Part shown: piece by piece, positions 35,457 through 45,319 of the stretch
Numbering within the stretch: position 1 is the first letter of the stretch
Layout of the letters: the number at the start of each line of letters is the position of its first letter
Notes under the pieces: model-generated
What the model was told of the DNA's origin: nothing
The model's input: only the letters and a program-made list of their open reading frames with translations
Databases searched by the model: none
Program-made: the position numbers and the translations under genes
DNA from: AC-56 sp963798705
GTDB lineage: Bacteria; Actinomycetota; Thermoleophilia; Solirubrobacterales; 70-9
Direction of reading: 5' to 3'
Length of the DNA: 64,000 nucleotides
Assembly: GCA_963798705.1 (NCBI GenBank)
Contig: CAWCTW010000005.1
Location: 1,364,001-1,428,000 of the forward strand

Positions 35457-36404
35457 TCAAGGTCGTCCGGTCGCGGCCGGGCGCGGCGACCCGGTCGGAA
35501 GCTCCAGCAGCGCTTGCACCTCTGACACGACCCGTTGCGGTTCCGCGGTGACGTCCCGCCATGTGTAACGGGCGACCCGCCAACCGGCGAGCATCAACGC
35601 CCGGTCCCGTGCCGGGTCGTTGCGGCGAGCGCGGCTCGTGCCGTGAAAGGTCGCGCTGTCCGTCTCCACGACGAGCATGCGATCGGGCCAGCTGAAGTCC
35701 ACCTCCAGGCCGCCCGCGGGGATCGGCAGCGGGATCCAGGCGTTCACGCGCGGGAGCGGCAGGCGAGCCTTTCGGCAGAGCGTCAGGAAAGCGCGCTCGA
35801 GCTTGCTCTTCGCCCCCGCGTCCGTGAGCTCGGCGGGACGCCCGAGCAGCGAGCGCAGTCGCGCGGTTCCGCGGCGGCCGGGGAAGCGCTCCAGCAGCGC
35901 GGTGAGCTCGCCGAAGTCGAGACGGGAAGGCTCCACCTGCGCTTTGTGCAGCGCCTGCTCGAGCGCGTCGCCCCGGAGGACCGCACTCAGATCGAAGATC
36001 GTGCGGGTCACGGTGGTGCACGGAATCGCATCCACAACGCCGACATCGGTCGCCGAAAGCGTTTCGCCGCTGTGGACCTTGACGCCATGGCGCGAGTGCC
36101 CGGCGCGCCCCGGGGAGCTCAGCTCGATCCAAGCTGCACTGGTGTCGCGGATCCCCAGGTGGGCGGCCGCCGAGCGGTGTGAGAGGACGGCACCAGGGCC
36201 GCATGCGAGCGTCGCCGCCATCCATCGCCCCTCGCGCGAGATGTTCGCGTGACCGACCGCGTACACGCCATGGTGGATCCGATGGAGCCACCCGCACGTG
36301 ACCCGGCGCTGAATCATGCGGTGGGTCAGCCCGAGCCCGAGCAGTTGGGCGACTGAGACGACCCCGTGCTGACGCGCCGCGAGGACCGATACGGCGAGGT
36401 CCAA
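35457..36404 (-). CDS. AbiEi-type N-terminal domain plus DUF559 (PD-(D/E)XK-like) protein
   Basis: 315 residues from the TTG start. The N-terminal half resembles the winged-helix of AbiEi-family antitoxins (HGVVSVAQLLGLGLTHRMIQ, GVYAVGH, GAVLSHRSAAAHLGI). The C-terminal half is DUF559, a Vsr-like nuclease fold, with GGLEVDFSWPDRMLVVETDS giving the D...ExD acidic set and RDRALMLAGWRVARYTWRDV at the end. An ATG at 36495-36497 would add 31 residues, but these are mostly translated repeat (GAFGNARR twice), so I prefer the TTG. No partner toxin gene is next to it. Flanked by repeats on both sides, it separates nusG from rplK. Confidence 0.75.
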   Translation of the reverse strand: MDLAVSVLAARQHGVVSVAQLLGLGLTHRMIQRRVTCGWLHRIHHGVYAVGHANISREGRWMAATLACGPGAVLSHRSAAAHLGIRDTSAAWIELSSPGRAGHSRHGVKVHSGETLSATDVGVVDAIPCTTVTRTIFDLSAVLRGDALEQALHKAQVEPSRLDFGELTALLERFPGRRGTARLRSLLGRPAELTDAGAKSKLERAFLTLCRKARLPLPRVNAWIPLPIPAGGLEVDFSWPDRMLVVETDSATFHGTSRARRNDPARDRALMLAGWRVARYTWRDVTAEPQRVVSEVQALLELPTGSPRPAATGRP

Positions 36405-36417
36405 TCCGCCGCGCCGG

Positions 36418-36472
36418 CGGCGAGCGTTCCCAAATGCACCTCGGCGAGCGTTCCCAAATGCACCTATACGGT
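36418..36472 (-). repeat. Copy B of the dispersed short repeat, doubled, upstream of the DUF559 gene
   Basis: Minus strand reads ACCGTATAGGTGCATTTG GGAACGCTCGCC, then a second GGTGCATTTGGGAACGCTCG. It ends 14 bases before the DUF559 TTG start. With copies C and D it brackets the gene; copy A is 25 kb away between rplD and rplW. Confidence 0.6.
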
Positions 36473-36534
36473 CGATTATTCGCCGCTCGCGAGCCATGCG
36501 GCCATGGTCGGCGCTGCGAGCGCACGGATCAACG

Positions 36535-36619
36535 CCGCGCGTGCCGGGAGGCGCAGGTTTGTGCCGGAGCGTGTCAAACCCCGCGCGTGCCGGGATGGCG
36601 GCAGGTTTGTGCCGGAGCG
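36535..36619. repeat. Two direct repeats between nusG and the DUF559 gene
   Basis: CCGCGCGTGCCGGGA followed by GCAGGTTTGTGCCGGAGCG occurs at 36535-36571 and again at 36581-36619, with a two-base length difference. The 36405-36685 interval otherwise holds copy B of the dispersed repeat and no gene. It should contain promoter elements of the DUF559 gene. Confidence 0.6.
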
Positions 36620-36685
36620 CTCGCGCCGGTGGCGATGGCGGTCGCGGGCCGCACCGCGGGGCCGCGCCGCGGCGAGCCAGGGGCC

Positions 36686-37207
36686 CTAAACCTTCTTCAC
36701 CTGGTCGTAGCCGACCTCGACCGGGGTCTCGCGGCCGAAGATCGAGACGAGCACCTTGAGCTTGGCGGCGTCCTCGTTGATCTCGGCGATCTCGCCGGAG
36801 AAGTCGGACAGCGGGCCGGAGATCACCTTGACGGTCTCGCCGACCGTGAACTGGGCCCGGGTGCGGGGGCGCTCGGCCGTCTCGCGGTGGAGCAGGCGGT
36901 CCACCTCCGGCTGGGAGAGCGGGATCGGCTTGTTGCGGGAGCCGACGAAGCCGGTGACGCCCGGTGTGTTCTTGACCAGGCCCCACGCGTCATCGGTCAT
37001 CTCCATCTGCACCAGGACGTAGCCGGGCATCGTGCGCTTCTCGACCGAGACCCGCTGGCCGTCCTTGAGCTCGGAGACCTGCTCCGTGGGAACGACGACC
37101 TGGCGCACGCGCTGGCGCTGGCCCATCGTCTCGATGCGGTGCTCGAGGTTGTGCTTGACCTTGTTCTCGTGTCCTGAATAGGTGTTGATGACGTACCAAC
37201 GAAACAT
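36686..37207 (-). CDS. nusG: Transcription antitermination factor NusG
   Basis: RNA polymerase-binding processivity factor. 173 residues: NGN domain with MFRWYVINTYSGHENKVKHN and KRTMPGYVLVQMEM, then a KOW domain (FTVGETVKVISGPLSDFSGE and VEVGYDQVKKV). It is shorter than many actinobacterial NusG proteins because it lacks the long acidic N-terminus. It follows secE by 47 bases. Confidence 0.97.
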   Translation of the reverse strand: MFRWYVINTYSGHENKVKHNLEHRIETMGQRQRVRQVVVPTEQVSELKDGQRVSVEKRTMPGYVLVQMEMTDDAWGLVKNTPGVTGFVGSRNKPIPLSQPEVDRLLHRETAERPRTRAQFTVGETVKVISGPLSDFSGEIAEINEDAAKLKVLVSIFGRETPVEVGYDQVKKV

Positions 37208-37254
37208 GGGAAGTCGCTTTCAGTGGGAGTTGGTGAAGGCTTTCGGACTGGGGC

Positions 37255-37854
37255 TCAGAGGAGCCGCTGGACGATGAAGTTGAAGAGCGCGTCCAGCGCT
37301 CCAAGGTAAGCCGCGGCCACGGCGATGAAGATCACGGTCACGGCGGAGGCCTGGATGAGGGTCTCGCGATCGGGCCATTGAACGCGCTTCAGCTCCGCCC
37401 AGCAGGAGATGAAGAAGGCGATGACCCGACCGCGCTGGCGCTCGGCGGGCTGCGTGGGGGCCTCGCGGCGCTTGGCCGACTCGCGGCGCCGGCGCTCGCG
37501 CTCCTTCTCCTCGCGGCGCCGGGCGCGGCGGCTGATCTTGTCGCCGGCCGGCTCGGCGACGGCACCGTCCTCGGCCTTGCCGACGTCCGCACGCGACGGC
37601 GCCGGCGAGCGAAGCTTCTTGGAGCGCCTCTTGGGGGGCGCCTCCTGGCTCGCCCCGTCGGGCCGTTCGGCGGCCAGCTGGTCGAGGTCCGCGCCCTCCT
37701 CGGCGAGCTCCGCCTCCACGACGTCCGCGGTCTCCGGCATCTGGGTGCGCGCCTGGGCGCGAGAGTCCGAGTCGCGGGAGCGCTCGGCCTCGCGGGCCGC
37801 GCGCTCCTCGCGTGCCCGCCGCTCGGCCTTCCGCTGCGCTCGGGTCTTCGCCAT
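37255..37854 (-). CDS. secE: Protein translocase subunit SecE with long charged N-terminus
   Basis: The SecE core is the last 60 residues: FFISCWAELKRVQWPDRETL and one transmembrane helix (ASAVTVIFIAVAAAYLGALD). The preceding 135 residues are charged and low complexity (MAKTRAQRKAERRAREERAA, acidic middle, RRARRREEKERERRRRESAK). Bacterial one-helix SecE is usually 60-130 residues, so 199 is long. Position before nusG supports the call. Confidence 0.94.
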   Translation of the reverse strand: MAKTRAQRKAERRAREERAAREAERSRDSDSRAQARTQMPETADVVEAELAEEGADLDQLAAERPDGASQEAPPKRRSKKLRSPAPSRADVGKAEDGAVAEPAGDKISRRARRREEKERERRRRESAKRREAPTQPAERQRGRVIAFFISCWAELKRVQWPDRETLIQASAVTVIFIAVAAAYLGALDALFNFIVQRLL

Positions 37855-37872
37855 CGCTAGCGCGGCCCCCGC

Positions 37873-38037
37873 TCAGCGGGTCTCCTTGTGGGGCGTGTGG
37901 CGCCCACACCAGTGGCAGTACTTGCGCAGCTCGATCCGGTCGGGCGTGTTACGCCGCGACTTGTTGGTCTGGTAATTGCGCCGCTTGCATTCCTCGCAAG
38001 CGAGAGTGACTGCGATTCGAACGTCTCCGCGGGCCAT
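37873..38037 (-). CDS. rpmG: 50S ribosomal protein L33, zinc type
   Basis: 54 residues, MARGDVRIAVTLACEECKRR followed by NYQTNKSRRNTPDRIELRKY and CHWCGRHTPHKETR. Two CxxC pairs mark the zinc-binding form. It lies 18 bases upstream of secE, the usual rpmG-secE-nusG order. Confidence 0.96.
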   Translation of the reverse strand: MARGDVRIAVTLACEECKRRNYQTNKSRRNTPDRIELRKYCHWCGRHTPHKETR

Positions 38038-38102
38038 TTCTTGCTGGTTTCCCTCTTGGTTCTGTCGGGCGGCGCTCGGGAACGGCTTACCGACCCTCCT
38101 CA

Positions 38103-38136
38103 GAAAAAAGACCCCGCCCCTCGCTTGCGGCGAGGG
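38103..38136 (-). terminator. Intrinsic terminator upstream of rpmG
   Basis: Stem CCCTCGC / GCGAGGG (seven bases, loop of five), then GCGGGGTC and a run of six Us in minus-strand RNA. It ends transcription from the glycosidase-like locus just upstream and insulates rpmG-secE-nusG. Confidence 0.65.
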
Positions 38137-38159
38137 AGCGCGAGGTGCGGCGAAGGATA

Positions 38160-39727
38160 GCCGAAGCCACGTGAGGGATTCGCAGCCGGGGCTCGCTCGC
38201 GATCCGCGCTCGACGGATCGCGGTGACGGCCGTCGCGGCCCCGCGCGTCACCGGCAGCGGGTCAGCGCTCTGCTTCCAGACCAGGCTCGTCGTGTTGCCG
38301 ATCTGGCCGCGGAGCTTTGCCTTGCCGCGAAGCTTGATCGTCCGAGTGACCACCTCGCCGCGATGGACTCGGACCGACTTCACCTTCCGCCATCCCTTCC
38401 CGTGGGCCCGTTGAATCTTGAGCCGCCCGGACTCCGGCGCCTTGCTCCACACCCGCACCTTCTTCTTCGACTTGCGGTCGCCGACGAACGGGAACCGGAA
38501 GCTCTGGTAGGACGGGCTTCTTCTTCCCGTTCAAGAAGAACGTCCCGGAGGTCGCGATCCTGCTCGTGGTCTGAGGGGTGTCGGGGGGCTCGTCCCGGAG
38601 GGGATAGTTCACGACGGCGCTCGCGCCCTGCTTCCAGAGCAGGTAGAAGCCCTGCTCGATCCACCGGGCCTGCTTCATGGGCGAGACGCCGGTCGGGTTC
38701 GGAGGGTTCGTGTTACCACAGGTACTCGGTCGCCCAGAGCGGGCGGTGGCGCGGCGGCGCGGCCGGACGTGCTTGGCGCGCTCGGCCGCCCGCAGCGTCT
38801 TCTTGACCTTGCCGAATGTCGCGACCTGCACGTCGTTGTTGTTGAAGGGGCGGTAATGGGGCGGCTTGTTGAAGTTGAGCGGGTGCTGGGAGAGCGATGT
38901 CGAGGTGGGGCTTGGTCGGGCACTTGGACGGCTTCAGGTTGCGCTTCAGGCAGAGCAGCTTGCGCATGAAGACGAGCGGCCGCAGCCGCGGCCTGCCCGG
39001 ATTCAGGGGATCCTTCCGCGAATCCCCGAACGGCGACATGGCGCCGCCGATCACCTTCGCGCCCGGCTGGGCCTTGTTCACTCCCTCGTAGAAGCGGTTC
39101 AGCATCCGCCGATAGAGGTCCGGGCTCTACCGCCTTCTTGCCCTCCCACTGCGGCGCCAGGTACTTGGTGATGTTCGGCTCGTTCCAGACCTCGAAGTAG
39201 CGCACGCGCGGCAGTCCCCGGTAGTGGCCGGAGTACCGCTTCGCCAGCGCCTGCGCGAACTGGCCGAATGCGCCCGGATCCGGTTTCCAGGAGCCCGGCG
39301 GCACGTTTTCCCCGGGCGGCCGGTGCTTCCCTTCGGCCCAGTCGGGGGCGCTCTGGATCGTGAACATCACCTGCAGGTGGCGGGCGCTCGCGTCCTTGAC
39401 CGCGGCGTCGATCGGGAGAAGTCGTAGTCGGGATCGCCGGGATCGCCGGGGTTGGCGGGCGGCCTTCCTCCAACCAGGTTCCTCCAGAACACGGCGATCC
39501 GCACGACCTGCGCCCTCTCCGCGACCGCCCGGTCGAACCAGGTGGCGCGCACCGACGGATCCGAGGACTGGAAGTCGAGCACGTCGCCGAAACCGAGCTT
39601 CAACCCGCGCGCCGTCGCGTCGGATGCCCCCGCCAGCATGGTGATGGCGAGCGCGACCGCGAGCACGGCCCCGCCCAAGAACGCCCGGCGCGCGCGGCCT
39701 CCGCTGCCGATTGCGAGAGGGACGCAT
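38160..39727 (-). pseudogene. Clan GH-A glycosidase-like secreted protein, broken by frameshifts
   Basis: At least five frame changes in 1.6 kb, but the pieces read in order. They are a signal segment (LGGAVLAVALAITMLAGASD), KLGFGDVLDFQSSDPSVRAT and VVRIAVFWRNLVGGRPP. Next come MFTIQSAPDWAEGKHRPPGE, RYFEVWNEPNITKYLAPQWE with the acid/base Glu, RFYEGVNKAQPGAKVIGGAM, LWATEYLW with the probable nucleophile Glu, and QARWIEQGFYLLWKQGASAV. A basic C-terminal beta-type domain ends it. NEP plus late ATE is the clan A pattern (GH39/GH5-like). The start (ATG at 39727 overlapping the preceding stop) and the end near 38160 are approximate. A second protein of the same type lies at 43250-45007. Confidence 0.65.
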
Positions 39728-40331
39728 TCAGCCGGTGTGTTGCACGCCTCGCCGCCAGCGCAAGACCGCCAGCGCGAGCGCCCCAACGAGGGTCGATCCG
39801 AGGATGATCGGCAACAGGACCCCCATCCCGGTGTCGGAGCCGCCGCCGGTGAGCTCCGCACCGATCGGCGTCGGCGCCCGATCCCGACCCGGACTGTGCG
39901 CCGGTGGCGGCACTGCTGCTGCCGTTCTGACCCTGTGCTCCGGCACCGCCGTGGCCGTTGGCGCCGGTGCCGCCGTTGGCCTTCTCGGCGGCCTTGCCAC
40001 CGCCCGCCGCGCTGCCCGGAATTCGCGGAGCGGTGGCGTTCGCGAGGCTCACCGCCCCTTGGCCCGCGGATCCCTGAGAGTGAAGGGTCCTGCTGACCGA
40101 GGGAGGAACGGAGGAGGAGTTGCCACCGCCGCCGCCGCCACCGCCGCCGCCACCACCCCCGTGGCCGCCGCCGGTGGGATGGTTGCCGCCCCCGCCGGGG
40201 ATGCTCTCCGTGTACTGATCCACCCCGGAGTTCCCCGGCGGGACCCGGTGATGCGATCGGTGGCCCGCGATCGCGTTCGCGGGGAGCGCGAGCGCCAAGC
40301 CGACGGCTAGGAGGGATGAGAACGTGCGCAT
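39728..40331 (-). CDS. Gly-rich surface protein with signal peptide and C-terminal membrane anchor, one frameshift
   Basis: Begins MRTFSSLLAVGLALALPANA with a signal peptide, then a Gly-rich region with a run of 13 Gly near residue 60 and Ser/Ala/Gly-rich sequence. At about 39880 the frame shifts by one; the next frame gives PTPIGAELTGGGSDTGMGVL and the helix LPIILGSTLVGALALAVL RWRR. The arrangement fits a wall-spanning, membrane-anchored protein. No LPxTG motif is seen. It abuts the glycosidase-like gene with no gap. Confidence 0.6.
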
Positions 40332-40381
40332 CACCCTTCCAATACGAGCACGGCGGACGTTTGCTGACAGGAGCCGCCCGC

Positions 40382-40913
40382 TCAGGGCGGATCGGGGGCG
40401 GGCCCGGACTCCAGCTCGGCGCGCAGCCTGCGCAACGAGCGGGAGAGGATCTGATGTACGTTGTCGACGCTGAGCCCGGTGACGCCGGCGATCTCGGGGC
40501 CGGCGAGGTCGCCGCCGAAGCGAAGCGCGATCAGCTCCCGCTCGCGGTCCGTGAGCCCGGCGAGCGCGTTCTCGAGCTCCGGCGAGATCCCCAGCGCGGC
40601 CTCGCTCGGGTCCTCCAGCTGCCCGAGGGTCGCCTCACCCGGCTCGCCCTCGGGAAGCGGCTCCCGGCGGGCGGATCGATCTCCGCGGTAGTGGTCGACG
40701 AGCAGATTGTGCGCGATCGCGAGCAGCCAGGTCCGGGGGCTCGCGCGGCCGGGGTCGAATCGATCCCAGGCACGCAGCGCCCGCTCGAAGGTGAGCTGAG
40801 TCAGGTCTTCGGCCTCCTCGCGCGAGCCGACTCGATAGCCGAAGAACCCGTAGACGTTCCAGACCTCGTCGTCGTAGAGCTGCGCGAAGGCGGCACGTCG
40901 CCTCCCGGTTCAC
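40382..40913 (-). CDS. ECF-type RNA polymerase sigma factor, frameshift near the start
   Basis: Sigma region 2 reads AFAQLYDDEVWNVYGFFGYR and EEAEDLTQLTFERALRAWDR, then TWLLAIAHNLLVDHYRGDRS. Region 4 reads LTDREREVIALRFGGDLAG and IAGVTGLSVDNVHQILSRSL. The good frame meets a stop near 40906, while a GTG at 40911-40913 in another frame gives VNREAT; a one-base change near 40896 would join them to about 175 residues. It is divergent from the Wzy-type gene at 40988. The small membrane protein at 42995 is a possible partner. Confidence 0.75.
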
Positions 40914-40987
40914 CGCGCCTAGGCTATCGCCCCGGCCGGTGTCGCCTCCTGAAGTCGCGTCAGTCCTTCGGCGCCCCGCACGTATCA

Positions 40988-42998
40988 ATGGGAGGCATGC
41001 AACCGTTGGGCGAGAACGCGGGCGCCGGGCACGGTGTCGCGACGCTGCGAGCGCCATTCGCCGCGTCCGTTCGCGAGTGGCTGACGCTCGACCGCATCGG
41101 ACCCGTGCTGGGCGGTTGGGTGCTCCCGTTCGCCCTCGTGGTCTACCTCGGCCTCAAGGGCGGCGGCTACGACGAGCTGGTCTACGGCCAGGTTGGGATC
41201 ATCGTCTGGTGGATCGTCGCCCTCGGCGCCGCGCTTGCGATCCTGCCCGTGGCGCGGATCGGCACCGCGGGGTGGGTGGGATTCGGCCTGCTCGGGGCGT
41301 TCGCGGTATGGACCGCGCTCGGGGTCGGCTGGTCGAGCAGCGCCGAGCGAAGCGTGGCCGAGCTTGGCCGCGTCGCAACCTATCTCGGCATCTTCGCCAT
41401 CGCGCTGGCTACGCAGGGGCAGGATCGACTGCGCCGGGTGACGAACGCCGTCGGTGCCGCGATCACGGTGGCGGCGGTCATCGCGCTCCTGTCGCGCATG
41501 CACCCGGGCTGGTTCTCCGGAGCCGGCGAGACGGCGCAGTTCCTGGCCGGGGCGGAATCGCGGCTCAACTACCCGCTCAACTACTGGAACGGGCTGGCGG
41601 CGTTGGTCGCGGTCGGGATCCCGTTGGTCCTGATCACGGCGAGTTCCGCCCGTTCGGTGCTGGGGCGGGCACTGGCGATGGCGGCGCTGCCGGCGCTGGC
41701 GCTGACCGCGCTCTACACCTTCTCGCGGGGCGGCGCGATCGAGATCGGCATCGCGCTCATCGTCCTCTTCCTGCTTCACCCGCGCCGCCTCGAGCTGCTC
41801 CCGAACGCGCTGCTCGCCGCGGCGGGGAGCGCGATCGTGATCGTCGCCGCGACGCAGCGCGACGCCCTCGAGAACGGCCTGGGGACCGCGGCCGCGCACA
41901 GCCAGGGGAACGAGATGCTCGCGATCGCCCTGGTCGTGTGCGCCGGCGTCGGCCTGGTGCAGGTGGCGCTCGTGCTCACGCGCTCGCCACCTCGTCCGCG
42001 CTCGGCCGGTCGTCCCGCGCCGACCGGCGATCGCCGCCTTCGTCGCGACCCTCCTGGTCGCAGTCGTCGCGGCCATCGCCGCGGGGCTGCCGGGGTACCT
42101 GTCGGATCGCTGGCACGACTACAAGAGCCCCGTCCCGCCATCGGCGACCGGCGTTCAGCGCTTCGACAGCTTCAGCGGCAGCGGCCGCTACCAGAACTGG
42201 CGCGCCGCCGTGGACGCGAGCAAGACCGACCCCCTGATCGGGATCGGTCCAGGCACATACGAGTACTACTGGGCGCAGCATCGCGATGTCTCGATCTCGG
42301 TCGTGAACGCTCACTCGCTCTACCTGGAGACACTTGGCGAGCTCGGCATCATCGGCCTGCTGATCATCCTCGGCGTGGTTGGGGCTCCGCTGGCTGTCGG
42401 CACCGCCAAGGCGTTGCGAGCACGGTCGGACCCGGACCGCGCGGCGCTGTTCGCGGGGGCCGCCGCCGCATCGGCCGCCTTTGCGGTCGCGGCAGCGATC
42501 GACTGGGTGTGGCAACTGCCGGCGATCGTCGCAGCGTTCCTGCTTGTCTCCGCCGCGGTGCTGACCGGCGGGGTGCGCCGGACGGCCCCACGGGCCGGCT
42601 CGGCGATCGCCCCGCGGATCGTCCTGGTGGTCGCCGCGCTCGCCTCGCTGGTCGCGGTGGGGATTCCCCTGGCCGGCGCCCAGGCGATTCGTGCCAGCCA
42701 GGCCGAGGTGCGCTCCAACGACCTCGGCGCCGCACTGAGCGACGCTCGCACCGCCCACTCGGTTGAGCCCTACGGAGCCAGCGCCAGCCTCCAGGAAGCG
42801 CTCGTCCTCGAGCTCCAGGGGCGCCTGGCGCCCGCGGTCGCCGCCGCCAGTCGCGCGACGCAAGAGGCCTCCACCAACTGGCAGGCCTGGGTCATCCTCT
42901 CGCGACTGGAGGCCGAGAACGGCGACGCGAAGGCCGCGCTCGCGGCCTACCGTGAGGCGCGGACCCTCAACCCGATGTCAACCCTCTTCCAGCAATGA
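40988..42998 (+). CDS. O-antigen ligase / Wzy-type polymerase, one frameshift
   Basis: Polytopic membrane protein of about 670 residues. Helices include VLGGWVLPFALVVYLGLKGG, WWIVALGAALAILPVARIG and AALPALALTALYTFSRGGAI. The family signature follows: a periplasmic loop with RYQNWRAAVDASKTDPLIG, then GPGTYEYYW and VNAHSLYLETLGELGIIGLL. The C-terminal 100 residues are TPR-like (QEALVLELQGRLAPAVAAAS). The frame changes once between 41985 and 42030. Start may also be the ATG three codons later (40997). It ends with an ATGA overlap to the next gene. Confidence 0.75.
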
Positions 42999-43231
42999 CG
43001 CACGACGAAGGATTGGATCGAGTCGCGACCCGCCTGGAGGCAGAGCGGCCGATTCCGCGGGCCGCGTTCCGGGGCGATCTCCGTCGGACGCTGCTGGCGG
43101 ACGCCGGACGACGGCCGGCAGCCCCGCCCCGGCTGCGACTGCTGATCGCCGGGTTCGCCAGCTCTGGGACGGTGCTCCTCGCGATCGCGGCGATCGGGCT
43201 CGCGGGCGTCGGTCCGCTGGCCGCGGGTTGA
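42995..43231 (+). CDS. Small membrane protein
   Basis: 78 residues: a charged N-terminus (GLDRVATRLEAERPIPRAAF), then one helix (LIAGFASSGTVLLAIAAIGL). It overlaps the polymerase stop by four bases, so it is co-translated. The shape resembles short proteins encoded near ECF sigma genes, but no anti-sigma motif is visible. Function unknown. Confidence 0.5.
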   Translation: MTHDEGLDRVATRLEAERPIPRAAFRGDLRRTLLADAGRRPAAPPRLRLLIAGFASSGTVLLAIAAIGLAGVGPLAAG

Positions 43232-43249
43232 TCGCCCCTGGCGACCCTG

Positions 43250-45007
43250 CTAAGCGCGCACCTTGAATCTCTGCGAGCGGGAGCCGGAGGGCCTGGCGCT
43301 GCGCGATCCCGGGTATCGCGCACGCACGCAATAGGTTCCGTGATGGAGTGGGCGGCGGCGGAGGGCGCGAACGCGCTTCTTGAAGTGGCCGTTGGGCGGA
43401 GAGCGTCGCGGTCCGCACACGGGAGGCCGGTCGCCAGCGTCTGGTCGGAATCGCCGGTAGAGCTTCATCTCGACCCTGCCTCGGACCCTCGCAGGCCGCG
43501 CGGAGCCGGAGAACGAGGCTTGGGCGAGACCGCTCCGCTCACCTTGGGAGCTCGCATCGTGTTGGTGCCGCCGTGACCCGCACCTTGATTCGGGTCTTGG
43601 TCGCAACTGCGATCGGCGCCGTCGGGGCCAGACGCCGCCGACGTCGAGCCGTACGAGTTCGTCGCCGTGACGACGACGCGGATCGTGGCCCGACGTCGTG
43701 CCGGCCGAGCTTGTACTTCGACGAGGTGGCGCGGCCAGATCGACTTGCAGCCCGAGCCCGCCGCAGCGCTGCCACTGGTACGAATAGCGAGTTGGCGAGC
43801 CGGACCAGCTTCCGGTCGTGGCGGTCAGGGTCTGTCCCAGCAGCGCGGTCCGCCGATGGTCGGCGCCGCCAGGTTCTCCGGCGCGGTGCCGCCGGAGCCG
43901 CCGGTGCCGCCCGTATCACCCACGCCCGCAACCGCATCCTGATAGGCGCGGTAGGACGGCTTCGGCGAGAAGTCGTGGCGAAGCAGGCCGAAGAAGTTCT
44001 CGCGATCTGACTTGTCGGTGCCGTAATCGCGCCCCTGGTAGACGAACAGCGGTCCGCCCCAGTCGTAGTTCGCCACAGCGAGTACGCCTTGGCGATCATC
44101 TGCGCCTGGGTCTGCTCGGAGACGCCGGTAGGACCATCGGTCGGAACGCCGAACTCGGTCGCCCAGATCTTCTTCGCGCCGTCGCTATTGGCGGTCATCA
44201 CCGAGCGCATGCTGGGGCTGGACTCCGACATCTGGTACCAGGCGCTCCACGACTGGGCGTCGCCGGGAAGGCGGAAAACAGTAGGGGTGGTTGCAACGGC
44301 GTCGAAGTAGCCTTCCCGCCGTTCACGTAAATCGCCTGCAGCCAGCCGACCGGCGAGTAGCGGGTGCCGTCGGTATACGCGGGTAGCAGTGCCGCCGGTG
44401 AGGACCGTCGCGCCAGGGTCGACCTCTTGATCGCAGTGTAGGCGTCCTTCAGCATCTCGGTGTAGGCGACCGGGTCCGGTTTGGGGGCCCAGAAGGCAGG
44501 GATGTTCGGCTCGTTCCAGACCTCGTAGGCGTGGACACCCGATGCCGAGTAGTGCTCCAGCGGCGCTGGCGAACGCGCGTACTCTTTGGGTCGGGCCGTA
44601 CTGGATGGTGTGCGCCGGCCGCGCCCACGGCGGGGTGTAGAGGATGATGCCGAGGACATTCATCCCACGCTGGGCGGCCGCTTGGACAAGCGGTCGATCG
44701 GGGCCCAGTTGTAGCTACGTGGACCCTCTGCCTGGACATCCCCCAGTTGATGTCGATCCGCAGCCATCTGCGCACCGGCGGCGCGAATCGCATCGAGGTC
44801 TCGACCGAGTGTCGTCTGATCTCGCTTTGGATTCGCCGCCGGCCGAGATCCCGAACATTCCTGGCCGAACGAGTTAGCCGTGGCCGAGGAGGCGGCGCTG
44901 GCGGTCGCGGTCGCGCTGATCATCAACGCCGTCAGGGCCGCCAGGCCTAGGGCGGCCAGCTACTGCAACAAACGTCCCAGACTGTGAGCTGAGGATCCGA
45001 GCGGCAT
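43250..45007 (-). pseudogene. Second clan GH-A glycosidase-like secreted protein, broken by frameshifts
   Basis: Good ribosome site (GAAGGAGGGACC) before ATG at 45007; signal peptide MPLGSSAHSLGRLLQ, then in the next frame LAALGLAALTALMISATATA. Further pieces in order are LDAIRAAGAQMAADRHQLGD, VHAYEVWNEPNIPAFWAPKP with the acid/base Glu, and YTEMLKDAYTAIKRSTL. Then come KKIWATEFGVPTDGPTGVSE with the nucleophile Glu, QMIAKAYSLWRT and FFGLLRHDFSPKPSYRAYQD. The C-terminus carries Ig-like repeats and ends in TAG at 43250. At least six frame changes. It faces the exopolysaccharide genes and may trim or degrade the polymer. Confidence 0.62.
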
Positions 45008-45319
45008 GGTCCCTCCTTCGGTGGCCGGGCTGTCTCGGGCGCGCCGAGACCCCTTGCTTTGCGACCCCGCCTCGCGACGGGTGTGCCCTTTGTCGGGAGC
45101 GCGTTCACCTGGCGCTCGTTTGTGACCAACATCGGCCCATGGGCCACCGCCTTGATCTTGGTGACCGCAGATCGAACATCCGTTGAGGCGCCGCCCCGCG
45201 CGTCGGCCCTGGCGGGGCCACCGATGACGCTCTACACTGTCGGCGTCATGCAAGGAGCGCGGTTCGGTGGCGGGGAGGCGGCCGCGCTGCTCCTGGTGAA
45301 CCAGCCCTTTGATCACCTC
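45008..45319. other. Divergent intergenic region
   Basis: Lies between the second glycosidase-like gene (minus) and the Wzz/kinase gene (plus). No convincing coding frame, tRNA or terminator is seen. It should contain promoters for both directions; ATG codons at 45248 and 45320 are candidate starts of the kinase gene, and GGAGGAG occurs just after the second. Confidence 0.4.

Noticed and set aside
36535..36619. A CRISPR array
   Set aside because: Only two imperfect copies with a spacer of about ten bases; no cas genes.
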